Source of the DNA: UBA2862 sp045658005
GTDB lineage: Bacteria; Bacillota; Clostridia; Christensenellales; Aristaeellaceae
Direction of reading: 5' to 3'
DNA: 64,000 nucleotides
NCBI GenBank assembly: GCA_045658005.1
Contig: JAZOUD010000081.1
Span: 22,599-86,598, forward strand
Part shown: positions 9,269 through 20,000 of the stretch, piece after piece
Layout of the letters: each line of letters opens with the position of its first letter
Numbering within the stretch: the stretch's first letter is position 1
Made by a program: the position numbers and the translations under genes
Notes under the pieces: generated by a model
What the model saw: the letters and a program-made list of their open reading frames with translations, nothing else
The model's database searches: none
What the model was told of the DNA's origin: nothing

Positions 9269-9919
9269 TCACGTTATTGAATCTTCCGAGATCACTCGGA
9301 TATTTAATACCGCTGTACTGCCATCTTCTTTAGAAAATGCAGCTAATGTCGTATGATCTTCCTTACACACTTTCAATCCACTGATTGTCACGATACCGTT
9401 AGAATATTGTATTGTGTTATAAGTCACATACATCTTTGGCTTGAATTGCTCACCAGAGACTAAAACATATTCGTCCCCCTTCGTTGCAGTAGTATCGTGT
9501 ATCAAATCTGAATTGCTGGTAAGGGGTACATAGTCTCTAATCTTTATGGGAAGTTTATCCCCCGAAGATATTATCGATTGTGCGCCGGTGCTGCCATTGA
9601 AGTATGTCAGCGATTTATTATCTGTCGAGTTCTTCACTTGCCACGCAGTTCCTATTTCATCATGCAATGCAGTAACTGCCGTTGAAAGCATCGCTTTAGC
9701 GTTAGCACCGAGCACAACTTTGTTATACGCATTTGTAACAGCGGGCATGCCCGTAGCCACGACCACTGAAACCAACAGCAGGATAAGCACAGCCAAGAGG
9801 GTTTCCGCAAGAGAAAACCCTTCCTTGGCCTTCACTCTATTCAAGGCCTTTTGTATGCTATCCCTGTAGGTGAAAACACCTACTCTTGCTCTTCTTCTGT
9901 CGATTTCTTTTTTGAACAT
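9269..9919 (-). CDS. Minor pilin-like protein, GspJ/PilW-like
   Basis: About 216 residues from the ATG at 9919; the longest reading needs a TTG at 9934, and no strong ribosome site supports either start. An unusually long basic leader (about 34 residues, with RRRAR) precedes KEGFSLAETLLAVLILLLV: predicted prepilin-peptidase cleavage between Gly and Phe, Glu at +5, then a membrane helix. The post-helix region (NAYNKVVLGANAKAMLSTAV) is the expected amphipathic continuation. The rest is a small soluble domain with no recognised family. The GFSLAETL start most resembles GspJ/PilW-type minor pseudopilins. It lies between two other pilin-like genes, which supports co-assembly. It could equally be a competence-type pseudopilin. 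Confidence 0.8.
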   Translation of the reverse strand: MFKKEIDRRRARVGVFTYRDSIQKALNRVKAKEGFSLAETLLAVLILLLVSVVVATGMPAVTNAYNKVVLGANAKAMLSTAVTALHDEIGTAWQVKNSTDNKSLTYFNGSTGAQSIISSGDKLPIKIRDYVPLTSNSDLIHDTTATKGDEYVLVSGEQFKPKMYVTYNTIQYSNGIVTISGLKVCKEDHTTLAAFSKEDGSTAVLNIRVISEDSIT

Positions 9920-9957
9920 ACTATTCACGTCCAATAATTCGATTGTCGATGATTTAT

Positions 9958-10299
9958 TTAATACGCGATAACAGGTTTAGAAGTAAAAGCATCATTAAGA
10001 AAGTAACCAACATTTAGATGGGTTTCAAATGCTTTTGCCCCGTCTTTGACTTCTCCTGTGAGCGTCACAGCGTTCAATGTTCCATCTGCTGTGCCGCTAT
10101 GCGTCGCCAGTTTAGCATCATATTCATAATATTTCCCCATCTGCCTATCGCTGGCAGTAATCATTTTTGCTGCTGAACTGATAGCACCGGCAAGCATCAC
10201 CAATGCCAATGCTGAAATCAGCAAGGCCACCAGTGTCTCCCCTATGGTCTCACCAGAATTATTTAGTTTATTCTTAATTCGATTTATGGCACCATTCAT
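9958..10299 (-). CDS. Minor pilin-like protein, GspI/PilV-like
   Basis: A 113-residue protein from the ATG at 10299, which follows GGGGAG at good spacing; an earlier in-frame ATG at 10308 abuts the ribosome site and is less likely. A short basic leader ends SGETIGETLVALLISALALV: cleavage after Gly gives Glu at +1 and Glu at +5, followed by a hydrophobic helix. The ETLVALLI core is close to PilV/GspI minor pilins (usually EVLVALLI). An acidic +1 residue is unusual for prepilins, where Phe or Met is common. The globular part is only about 70 residues. It sits between the GspK-like and GspJ-like genes in one transcription unit. Confidence 0.75.
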   Translation of the reverse strand: MNGAINRIKNKLNNSGETIGETLVALLISALALVMLAGAISSAAKMITASDRQMGKYYEYDAKLATHSGTADGTLNAVTLTGEVKDGAKAFETHLNVGYFLNDAFTSKPVIAY

Positions 10300-10360
10300 T
10301 ATCCACATCTCCCCTTAGCCATCAGTCTTACTCGGTCATACAATGGCATTAAACACTGTT

Positions 10361-11026
10361 TTATACTGAACCCGCGCCTTTCTTAATGCTGTTCACTGAC
10401 CATACCAAATTGACGGTAATCTTTTCCATCGATACTTCATTCTCTGTATACTGAGTTGTGGATTGGGTGATATTGGCCTCAAACACTGTTTGCAGGGTAT
10501 ACTTCGGTATATTATCACCTGCTTCTCCATTGAAAATTTCAAAAATCACTCGACCATCTTTTTTCACATATTCATTGATGGTACAATTAACTGCCGGTTT
10601 TTCGGTCGATTCCAGCTTCAAAATATCATCCGGATCTGTGGTCGTACTACTACCCGTTGGAGGATTGGCAATCTTAAATACCAAGCATTTTGAAACAGCA
10701 GCAATAACACCATTGGACTCGTTGGGGGGGGACCCATTGACATTCGTAACGCTGATATTGGTTTTCAAAACAGAATTCGCAGATGCCTGCTTGGTATACT
10801 CTACCTCTACTTTCGTGCCCTTGAAATCATCGCATAGCAACTCTGCCGCAGAACTGACCGCATAATACCGCTGGTCCGTCTCCGCCCGCTGGCTCATGCG
10901 TCCGGCAGCCGCCGATCCCGCGACAACCACGACGATGCTGACCACAGAACACACCAAAAACAACAGCAACGCGAAGGTGATGGACGCACCCCTCTGGGAT
11001 TTTATCTTGTTTTTCATGGCGTTCAT
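10361..11026 (-). CDS. Minor pilin-like protein, GspK/PilX-like, lacking Glu at +5
   Basis: A 221-residue protein; the ATG at 11026 follows GGAGGTG by 8 nt. The N-terminus KNKIKSQRGASITFALLLFL has the QRG-hydrophobic start of PilX and GspK. Cleavage after Gly13 would put Phe at +5 where ordinary pilins have Glu; among pseudopilins GspK is known to lack this Glu, and it caps the tip complex. A long hydrophobic helix (about 14-37) is followed by GRMSQRAETDQRYYAVSSAA, like the amphipathic helix of PilX, and then a beta-rich domain. It is the first gene after the giant surface protein, about 50 bp downstream, on the same strand. A TadE-like protein is the alternative, but the neighbouring prepilins favour GspK/PilX. 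Confidence 0.75.
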   Translation of the reverse strand: MNAMKNKIKSQRGASITFALLLFLVCSVVSIVVVVAGSAAAGRMSQRAETDQRYYAVSSAAELLCDDFKGTKVEVEYTKQASANSVLKTNISVTNVNGSPPNESNGVIAAVSKCLVFKIANPPTGSSTTTDPDDILKLESTEKPAVNCTINEYVKKDGRVIFEIFNGEAGDNIPKYTLQTVFEANITQSTTQYTENEVSMEKITVNLVWSVNSIKKGAGSV

Positions 11027-11074
11027 GCGCCATCACCTCCGGTTGTTGATGAGTTTGAGTGGGTTGGGTTGGTC

Positions 11075-14000
11075 TTACTCGCCGCTTCCGGCGGGGGGAT
11101 TATCCGCCGCCGGTGCTGTTGTGCTGCTGTTGATCTTGTCGCGCAAGGCGTTGCGCATATCATCGTCATTAGCCATCTCAGTAGGCGTCAACTGGCCCAC
11201 CGGCTCATTGGTGGCGTCGCCTATGACGGTTCCCGCATTTGCCGAACCATCGACGGTCAGCTTGAACACCTTGCCTTTGTTCTCGTTGTACCCACTCGGG
11301 GAAGTAGGCGCAAGCGTCTCCACCAGATAATAGGCACCAAAGGGCAGCTTGCCGATGAAGAACACGCCGCTCACGCCGGACACATAGGCCTTTCCACCCG
11401 TCGGCTGGCCTTCCGTCACTTCGGACAAATCTGCGCGGAAGATGCGGAACTGTGCGCCTTGCAGGGGCGTGTAATCCGTTGTCACCTTCTTCAGAATGAT
11501 CTTCTGCTGGGCCTTGGCCACATTCATCACATGATACTGGTACTCCGCCGGATCAGCGCCGGAAGGCGCCTTAGTCTGAACCTTGTAGACCTCTTCATCA
11601 TAAGTCGTCGCCGAAGCGCTTGACTTCTTTTTGAGGGTCAGTTCCCCGGTCGCAGACACCGTTACCTCATAGACGACATCCTTATTGCTGTCGGCGCATT
11701 CCTGCGGTACAACGGTCTCCTTCATATAGTAAGTCTTCGGAGCAACCTTTGACAGGATAACTTCACCGTCTGCCAGTGTCTGTACTTCGCCGTTCTTATC
11801 CTTATAGGTCGCGGTTCCGTCGCTGGATGTCGTCGTCGCGCGCTTTCCGTCAGAGAAGGTCATCGGGAATTCGGTCGTACATGCCTCGTCTGTATACAGC
11901 GTAAACGTTGCTCCGGACAGACCGTCATCGAAGGAATCAGTCTTCAGGAAGATCACGTCAAAGCCGCCGGTCCAGTAGATGTTGCTTTTGACCTCGCCCT
12001 CCTGACCGGTCAGGAATTCGCCGCCGCAGTCAGTCGTACCATCGTCCTGAGCATTGCGGAAGGCTTCAAATGTCGTTTTAAGCTGTTCCTCGTTGATCTT
12101 GCTCTTATCAATAGACTGAACCGCATTTTCGCCTGTCCCGGTCGTCTTGATAAGAGCGGGATCAAACACCGCAAACTGCATAAGCATTTTGTTATGCGCC
12201 GGTTGATCGCTCCACACCCAAATGGAGCCCTTGGTTGCGGTGATCGCGCCAGTCACCATGATGGAATTTGCCACGCTCGTTTCCGCCGCATATCCATCCA
12301 TGTAGATATCCTGTCGGACTATACCATTTTTATAAACCTCCTCCCCGCCATTGGTCTTGGCAGGGGAGCCAGGATAACTGGTATCCGTCAGGCTATTGAC
12401 AGCATCAGCCTTGGCAAAGCTCGGCTTGCCCTCCAGATTCAGCTTTGCGCCCTCCGCGAGGTAGATGCCCGCGCCCTTGTTTACGTCAACTTTGGCAGTT
12501 GCAGCACCTTCTGCGATCGTTCGCACGGTGTTCCCGGCAATGGTCACGCTGGTGGGTGTCGCTGTTCCGCTTACGGTCTTGGTGCCGTCCTTCAACGTCA
12601 CGATGCCGCCCTTGAGCACGTACACCGCGCCGCCGTTGGTAGCCACATTGCCGGTGATCTCGCCGCCGGTCATCTCCGCCGTGGCGTTCGCCGCCACGTA
12701 CACCGCGCCGCCGAGGCCGTTATCTCCCGCGACAGCGGAATTGCGCAGCACAGCGCCGTCGGCCACAACCAGCTTGCCCGCGGTGACGTTCACAATGCCG
12801 CCGTTGACCGGAACTTCCGAATAGGTGGTCTTGTTGCCGTCGAGGATGATGTCCTTCACGGTAAAGCTGTTGGCCGCAGCCGTATTCACCGTGAACATGG
12901 AGGCCGTATTCCCCTCGCCGCGTTTGAGCGTCGCCTTGGTAAGGCTGTCGCCCGTGGCGCCCACAGCAGGCTTGAAGAAATACTCATCCCACGTCGCGGT
13001 CACGCCGCTGACTGCCCCGGTTTCAGCCGTCGTTACAGTGATATCGCGGCCGGTCTTATACTCTATGACCTCGTCAATATCACTTTTCTTCACCAGTTCA
13101 TAGTCCTGCAGCATCTTCAGAATCAGCGCATCATTATTATATTCTGTATACGTCGATCCACTCCTGCTGTACAGCGTTTTACCGGCAGCCTCAAAGCCGT
13201 CCTTAACGGTGGCATACACCGCCGGGGTGTGGCCGTGCTGATCCTGGTATAGCAATTTTCCGGTACTATCCGTCAGCTTGCAAACCACATTCAGCCAGTA
13301 GATCTGATTATCATCCTTCTTCACGCCGTACAGCGCGCCGTTGCGGTCGTTGCGGAACACGTCAAGGTTCCCCTCAACTGTAAAGTTGCCGAAGGGCTTG
13401 TCGTAGATGCCGTGGGCGTTGTAGATCGGCCTGTTATCACCTTCACCGTCAATCACGTACACGCCGATCTTCGCGCCCGCCGCATATGTGCCGGTGATGC
13501 CTTTGCTCTGGATGATTTTCGTGTCCCCCACGCTCAGCACAACGTTCTTCTGCTGTTTGCCTGCGGTGGCGTTGGGATTGTCGTATACTACCGGGCTGCC
13601 GGAGAAGATCAGCCGCGCGTTCGCGCCGCCCACGTTGATCGCGCCGCCATTGGCGTTGTTGGCGGTGTTGGCAGTGATTCTGCCGCCGGACATATTGAGT
13701 GTCTTTCCATTAGCGACATACACCGCACCGCCCGAATCAGCCTCGTTGCCGGTGATGTTGCCGTCGGAAATGGTGCAACCCGTAACAGCCGGATTGTCAT
13801 CCGTTGCCGCCGCGTCCGCCGCGCCATTGTGGTAGATGCCGCCGCCGTTGCCTCTTGCTGTGTTGTTGCTGATGGCCGTGTTCGCGCCGGACATGGACAG
13901 GGTCGCCGCCGTACCGTTCAGGTACACGCCCGCGCCGTCAACGGCACTGTTTGCGGAAATGCTGCCGCCGTTCAGGTTGACCGTTCCCTCGGCATACACG

Positions 14001-17000
14001 CCGCCGCCGTTGACGTTGGCTGTATTGCCACCGTCTGCTTTGCCGACGCTGCCGCCGGACAGGTTGAAGGTTTTGCCGACCGCCACGTAAACGCCGCCGC
14101 CGTTGCCATTCGCCGTATTGCCGGTGATGCACCCGCCGGATACGGTACAGCCGAATATCGCTGCGGTTCCCGACTCAGTGTCAGCTGCAGCATCCGCCGC
14201 GCCATCGTGGTAGATGCCGCCGCCGTTGCCGCTGGCTATGTTGTTGTTGATGGCCGTATCCGCGCCGGACATGGACAGGGTCGCCGCCGTACCGGTCAGG
14301 TACACGCCCGCGCCGTCAACGGCACTGTTTGCGGAAATGCTGCCGCCGGTGAAGTTGACGGTTCCAGCGGTATACACTCCGCCGCCGTCTCCTGTTGCCT
14401 GGTTGCCGGTGATACTGCCGCCGGACACCGTCGCCGACCCGGACGCCACATAGATGCCCGCGCCCTTGGCGGCTGTGTTGGCCGTGCCGCCAATCGTGCC
14501 ATTGGTCATGGTGAATGTGGATGTTCCGCCCTGGTACACGCCGCCGCCGTTGGTCGCTTCGTTGCCGGAGATCGTGCCGCCGGACAGGGTCATCGCGGAA
14601 TCGTTGAACGCGCCCACGCCACCGCCGCTGGCAGCCTTGTTGTTGGATATCGTGCCGCCTGACATGTCGAAGGTCGCGCCACCGTCTGCCAGACAGACAC
14701 CGCCGCCCTGGCCGTGAACTGCGTTGCCATTCAACACGCTGTTCCCGGTGATGGTGCCGCCGGTCATCTTCAGCGTGGACTGATAGACATACACGCCGCC
14801 GCCGCCCTCGCTGTTCCGGGCGATGTTGTCGCTGAGGCTGGAATTCCCGGAGATGGTTGCGCTGCCGACCAGCATGTACAGCGCGCCGCCGCGTCCCTTG
14901 GCCTCGTTGTGGCTGATTTCAGCATTATCGTCGAGACTCAGTGTGCCGCCGGCCAGGCAGATGCCGCCGCCGTTTTCCTCGTCCCACCGGGCGTCGCCCT
15001 CCTTGTCAGCGATATTGTACCGGATCTTCGCGTTGCCGGACACATCGGTCTGGCCGCCGGCGACATAGATGCCGCCGCCGTTGGTCGCGGTGTTGGGTTT
15101 TCCTTCGTCGCCGATCTTGGCATTGCCGTTCACATTCAATGTGCCGGTGGTGTAGATCGCGCCGCCATAGGAAGTTGCGGAATTACCGGTGATCGTGCCG
15201 CCGGTGATATTGACCTTCGTCCCGGCAGGTGCATTGATCGCGCCGCCATTGCCCTCCACCACGGAATTGCGCAGGGTCGCGCCATTGGCAATCGTAAGCA
15301 CAGCCGAGGCCTGCGCATTGTTGACGATACCGCCGTCGCAGACCACCTGGCGATTGCCGCCATCCAGCGTGATGTTCATCAGCGTCATGTTAGCGTTATT
15401 GTTGAGCATGCTGCCATTGCAGTTTTCGCCCCGGGTTATGACGCAAACCGTGCCTGGATTGCCTGTATAGGCGTAGCCGTCCGTGTCGGTCGTGGGCGCG
15501 GTCGTCAGCGTTGCGGTCTTGCCTCTTGCCAACGAGACCGGCTCATTCAGGGTATAGCTCGGGATGAGCATCTCAATCCGCCTGGCGGTGGCCTTGCCGC
15601 CTGTAGCGTATGTGAAGGTGGACGAGCCCGCCGTATTGTAAACTGCAAATCCCGCCTCCAGGGTGCCGTATACCGCCGGGCTTCCGTTGACAAAGAGGAT
15701 ATTGCCGTCTCTGTCTGTGATCTTGCAGACCACCTCGTCCCACTGGGCATACAGGGTCAAATCACCCTTGGAGGTACCCTGAGTGTTCTCCTGTTGCTCC
15801 GTTCCACGGTAGAAGGTGATTTCGCTGTCCCTGTTATATTCAAAATATCCCTTTTCAGCCAGCTCCGCAGGCGTCAGGTCCGTTCCGTCTTCGCGCTCCG
15901 GCTTGGTTTCCAACGTCGCCCAGTTCCTGAACACATGGCTGTCCCAGGTTGGGTTCGTTTCCTTGATGGTATACGCACGGCTGGTTTCAGTAGTCGTAAA
16001 GGGGATAGTATCCGTGCGCTCATCTTTTTTGTCCGACAGCTTGCCGCCCGTGGCGTTGTAGGTCAGCGTCGGCTTACTGTCGTTGTACAGATCGAAGGTA
16101 TCCCCCAGATAACCCTTTTCAGTGCCGTCCGGAAGGGCGATGGCAATGGTCTGGTTGACAGTTTCTTCAACAGCTTCCTTCTGTGACCACGTCACCGAGT
16201 TATCCCTGCCGACCTTCAGCGCCCACGAACCTGCCGGAAGCACCGTATCCGCGTTCGCTGCAATCTGCCGGAGCGTATAGCTGCTGCGCGGGGCGAAGGT
16301 TGCCGCCTTCCCGTTTTCACTTTCCTCCGCGCCCCAGGGAATGGTCACCAGACCGGTTGCGTCGCTGCTGCCGGACCAAACCGTCTTTTGGGTGTCTTCG
16401 TTGGTCAGGTTAAAGCGGATACCGCTCGCGGGGGTGGGGTTGTTCCCCTCTGAATCAACCTTGTAGACCTTGAGATACAGCCCCTTGCCGGTCCAAACGA
16501 CGTAATTACCGTTCGACACGCTTGCGCCGCCCATGCCGGTCAGCGCGGTATCGCGGTCGTTGACGAACTTGTTCAGCCGCGCGCCGCTTACATTGCTGCC
16601 GATATAGGTGCCGAAGTTTCTGGCCGACATGCCATGATCGCTGTAGATCGGATTGACAACGGCATACGGCACGGTAACCGGATCCTCCGGTTCGCCGTCG
16701 GCCACATAGACGCCAATATAGGCGTTTGAACCCAGGCCAGTCGTCGTGATGATGCTGTTGCTGTCAAAGCCGAGGAACACGTTCATGGCTTTTGCGCCAG
16801 CCGTGTCGGTATTGTCCCGGACGACCGCGTTGCCGGAGAAGGTCAGCACGGCGCCGCTGTCAGTGGAAACCGCGCCCTCGGGCGACTTGTTTCCATCCTT
16901 GATGCTGCCGCCGGACATCGTGAGCGATTTCCCGCTGGCCACATAGACCGCGCCGCCCTTTTCGGTCGCGGTATTGGCGGTCATGCTGCCGCCGGACATG

Positions 17001-20000
17001 GTCACGCTGCCGCCATCGTATACCGCGCCGCCCTGTTTTGCCGAATTCTCGCTTATGACAGGTACGCCGGAGATGGTCACTGCCGCATACGTCGTCGCAT
17101 AGACTGCGCCGCCGTTTTCGGTCGCGCTGTTTTTCTGAATCGTGCCGCCGGCGATTCGCGCAGTGGACGCGGTCGCAAGTCCGCCGCCGTTGGCCGCATC
17201 GTTGCCGCTGATGTTGCTTCCGGCGTACATGGTGAACATGGCGTTGCCGCCCATGCAGATGCCGCCGCCGTTGCCGCCGGCTGTATTGCCATCATTCTCG
17301 CCTGTTCCGCCGACGGTTCCCCTCAGGATCACGTTGGCTTCTGACCAGACTGCGCCACCGTCGACGTTGGCGGTATTGCCGGTCAGCGCGGTACCCGCAT
17401 TGAGGTTCACGCTGCTACCAGTGGACGCGCAGACTGCGCCGCCGTCGCCGTTAGTGGCTTCGCATCCGGTGATCGTACCGGTCGTGGTGATCGTGGTAAA
17501 GCCGGTATCGGCATACACGCCGCCGCCCCTTGACGCTTTGCTATTCCGAATGACGCCGTTCATGGCCAGGGATGCACCGGTACCCAGCCAGATTGCACCG
17601 CCGTTGCCGGTCGTCGTGGAATTTTGCAGGTTCGCGCTGCTGTTGACGGTCAGCTTAACCGCGCCGTTGACCTGGACGATGCCGCCATTTTCACTCGCAA
17701 CGTGGATATCGGATCCGCCGTCGAGGGTAATTTTATCGATGGTGAGCGCACCTTCGGTCGCGATCATGCTGCCGTTATCGAAGCCGCGGGTGACGACGGA
17801 CACATTGCCGGCGCCATCGTCCTTTCCCTCGTTATAGGGATACTGTTGATCCGTCGTCAGCGCCGTGGAGAGAATCACGTTCTTGCCCGTGACCAGCGTG
17901 GCCTTCCGCTCCACGGTATGTGCCGGCACGACCATCTCGATGCGCAGCTGGCCGGACACCTGGCCGTTGCCGGCCGTTCTCAGATTGCCGCTGTTGACCT
18001 GGTCAAAGGCGTCCTCCAAATGGGCGAAGACTGCCGGCTGCAGCTTACCAGCCGCGTCCCTGTAATAGAGGAGCGCGCGGCTGCGGTTGGTAATCTTGCA
18101 GACGATCTCCAGGAAGTTGTTTGTGAAGACCACGTTCTCAGGCGTCTCGGCCTCGCCGATTTTGCCCTCCTGGCTCTGCGCGTACACGGGTTCGGATTCG
18201 TTCCGGGAAACCTGGGTGCGGATGTGTGTCTTCTGCTTATCCGTCAGATTCTCTTCCACCGTATAGGTCAGATCCGTCGGCAGGCCCTGAATCGTGATGG
18301 ATTCATTATGCTTCAGGCTGAAGGTGGTCACGCCATTCGTGAATTCGAGCGCACTGATCTTCCCGGTGGCCGGATACGTTTTGCTGATCGAATCATCGCC
18401 TAACGTCAGCGTGTAGTCAAAGCTCTCCTCATAATCCGGAGTCTCGGTGCTGACCGTCACGGCTTTGATGGTGAGATCATCGGTATTGCGGGTATTGGTG
18501 AAGGCCACGGTGGACAGACTCGAGGAATTCTCCGTACCGATATTCTCGCCCAGCTGTCCGCTGACGGTCAGGGGTTTATCCTCGGTAAAGGCATACGCCT
18601 CCCCATTCTTTTCCGCCGCAGTCGCATAGTCCGCCTGCGCATCACCCGACAGGTCTTCCTTCACTTCATATCTGTACTTGTCAAATGTGATCGGGAATTC
18701 TCCTGTTTTGGATTCTCCTTTCTTCAATGTGAACTGAGCGATACCCTGCCCGTTAAATTCCATGCCCTTGATGCTGTTGCGCTGCGCTTGGCTCAATGAG
18801 ACAGATTCCCCTTCCTGAGTCTTCAGGGTCACGGTAAAGCTGAACTCAGCTGTATTCTGGTCATATGCCAAATCGCTATTGACTTCTTTGATCACGGTGA
18901 GCAACGGACGGTATTCCCAGTAAATTTTCTTATCCGTTGTATCGATGCTCTGGAAGCCGCGATAGTTGGTATGGCGGTCATTGACAAAGCAGAACAGCTT
19001 GTCGTTCTCTACTATCCAGGTACCGAAGGGAGCGCCTGGTTTACCATGGTTGTTATAGATTGTGCCGTCCGCCGTATAGACGCCGATCTCAGATCTGGCG
19101 TCCAGGCCGTTCGCTTTGATAATAGTGTTCTTATCCATATCGAACTGGACGTTGCAACGTTTGCCGTTCAGGGTATTTCCCGTCACCTGGCAATTCTCCG
19201 AGAACTCTATTGTTGTAGACTCAGTGCCAGAAGAAATACCGCCACCATTGTCAGTCGCCGAGTTTCCGGTGATGGTACCGCCCTTCATCTCCATGCTGGT
19301 ATCCACGCGGACGCCGCCACCGTTTTTCGCGGAGCAGTTTGTGATACTGCCGCCGTTCATGACCAGCTTACCCGCTTTGACGCTGATGCCTCCGCCGTAA
19401 TCACCGCCGACACATTGGGTAATAGTCGTGTCATTCAGTGTGAGAACAGCATTGGCATTATCTTGCAGGCGTATCCCACCGCCATAACTACCCGTTTTTG
19501 AATTGCGCAGTATCGCATTATCGAAGGTAAGTGTATCGACGCCTTTACTGAACAGAATTCCGCCGTTTGTGTTCGCGGTATACCCGCTCCCGCTTCCACC
19601 GTCGAGGATCAGATTGCTCACTGAAAAATCAAGGCTTTTATTCTCCAGGTGGATCATACTGGCATAGTTTCCCTGCCTGGTAATCACAGCACGTGGGAAC
19701 CTGGGGTCTCCGGTAAAGTGGAAGCCACACTCATCCTCGTCAACCGATGCTGTAGTCAGTGTAATATCCTTGGCGACAGTCAGCTTCATTTGCTGTGTCA
19801 CAAAATATTCAGGCACAAGCATTTGAATCTGATAGGGGCCGCCATACTTCTCACTGCTTCCAGGTTGATAGAGCGACGGAGAAGCTTGAGACAAGACACC
19901 GAAGGCGCTGTCAATACCTGTCCCGCCATTGTTTTCCAGCTTACCGTATACCGCCGGAGAACCTTCCGTATCACTGTACAGCAGCTTTCCTTCCCCATCG

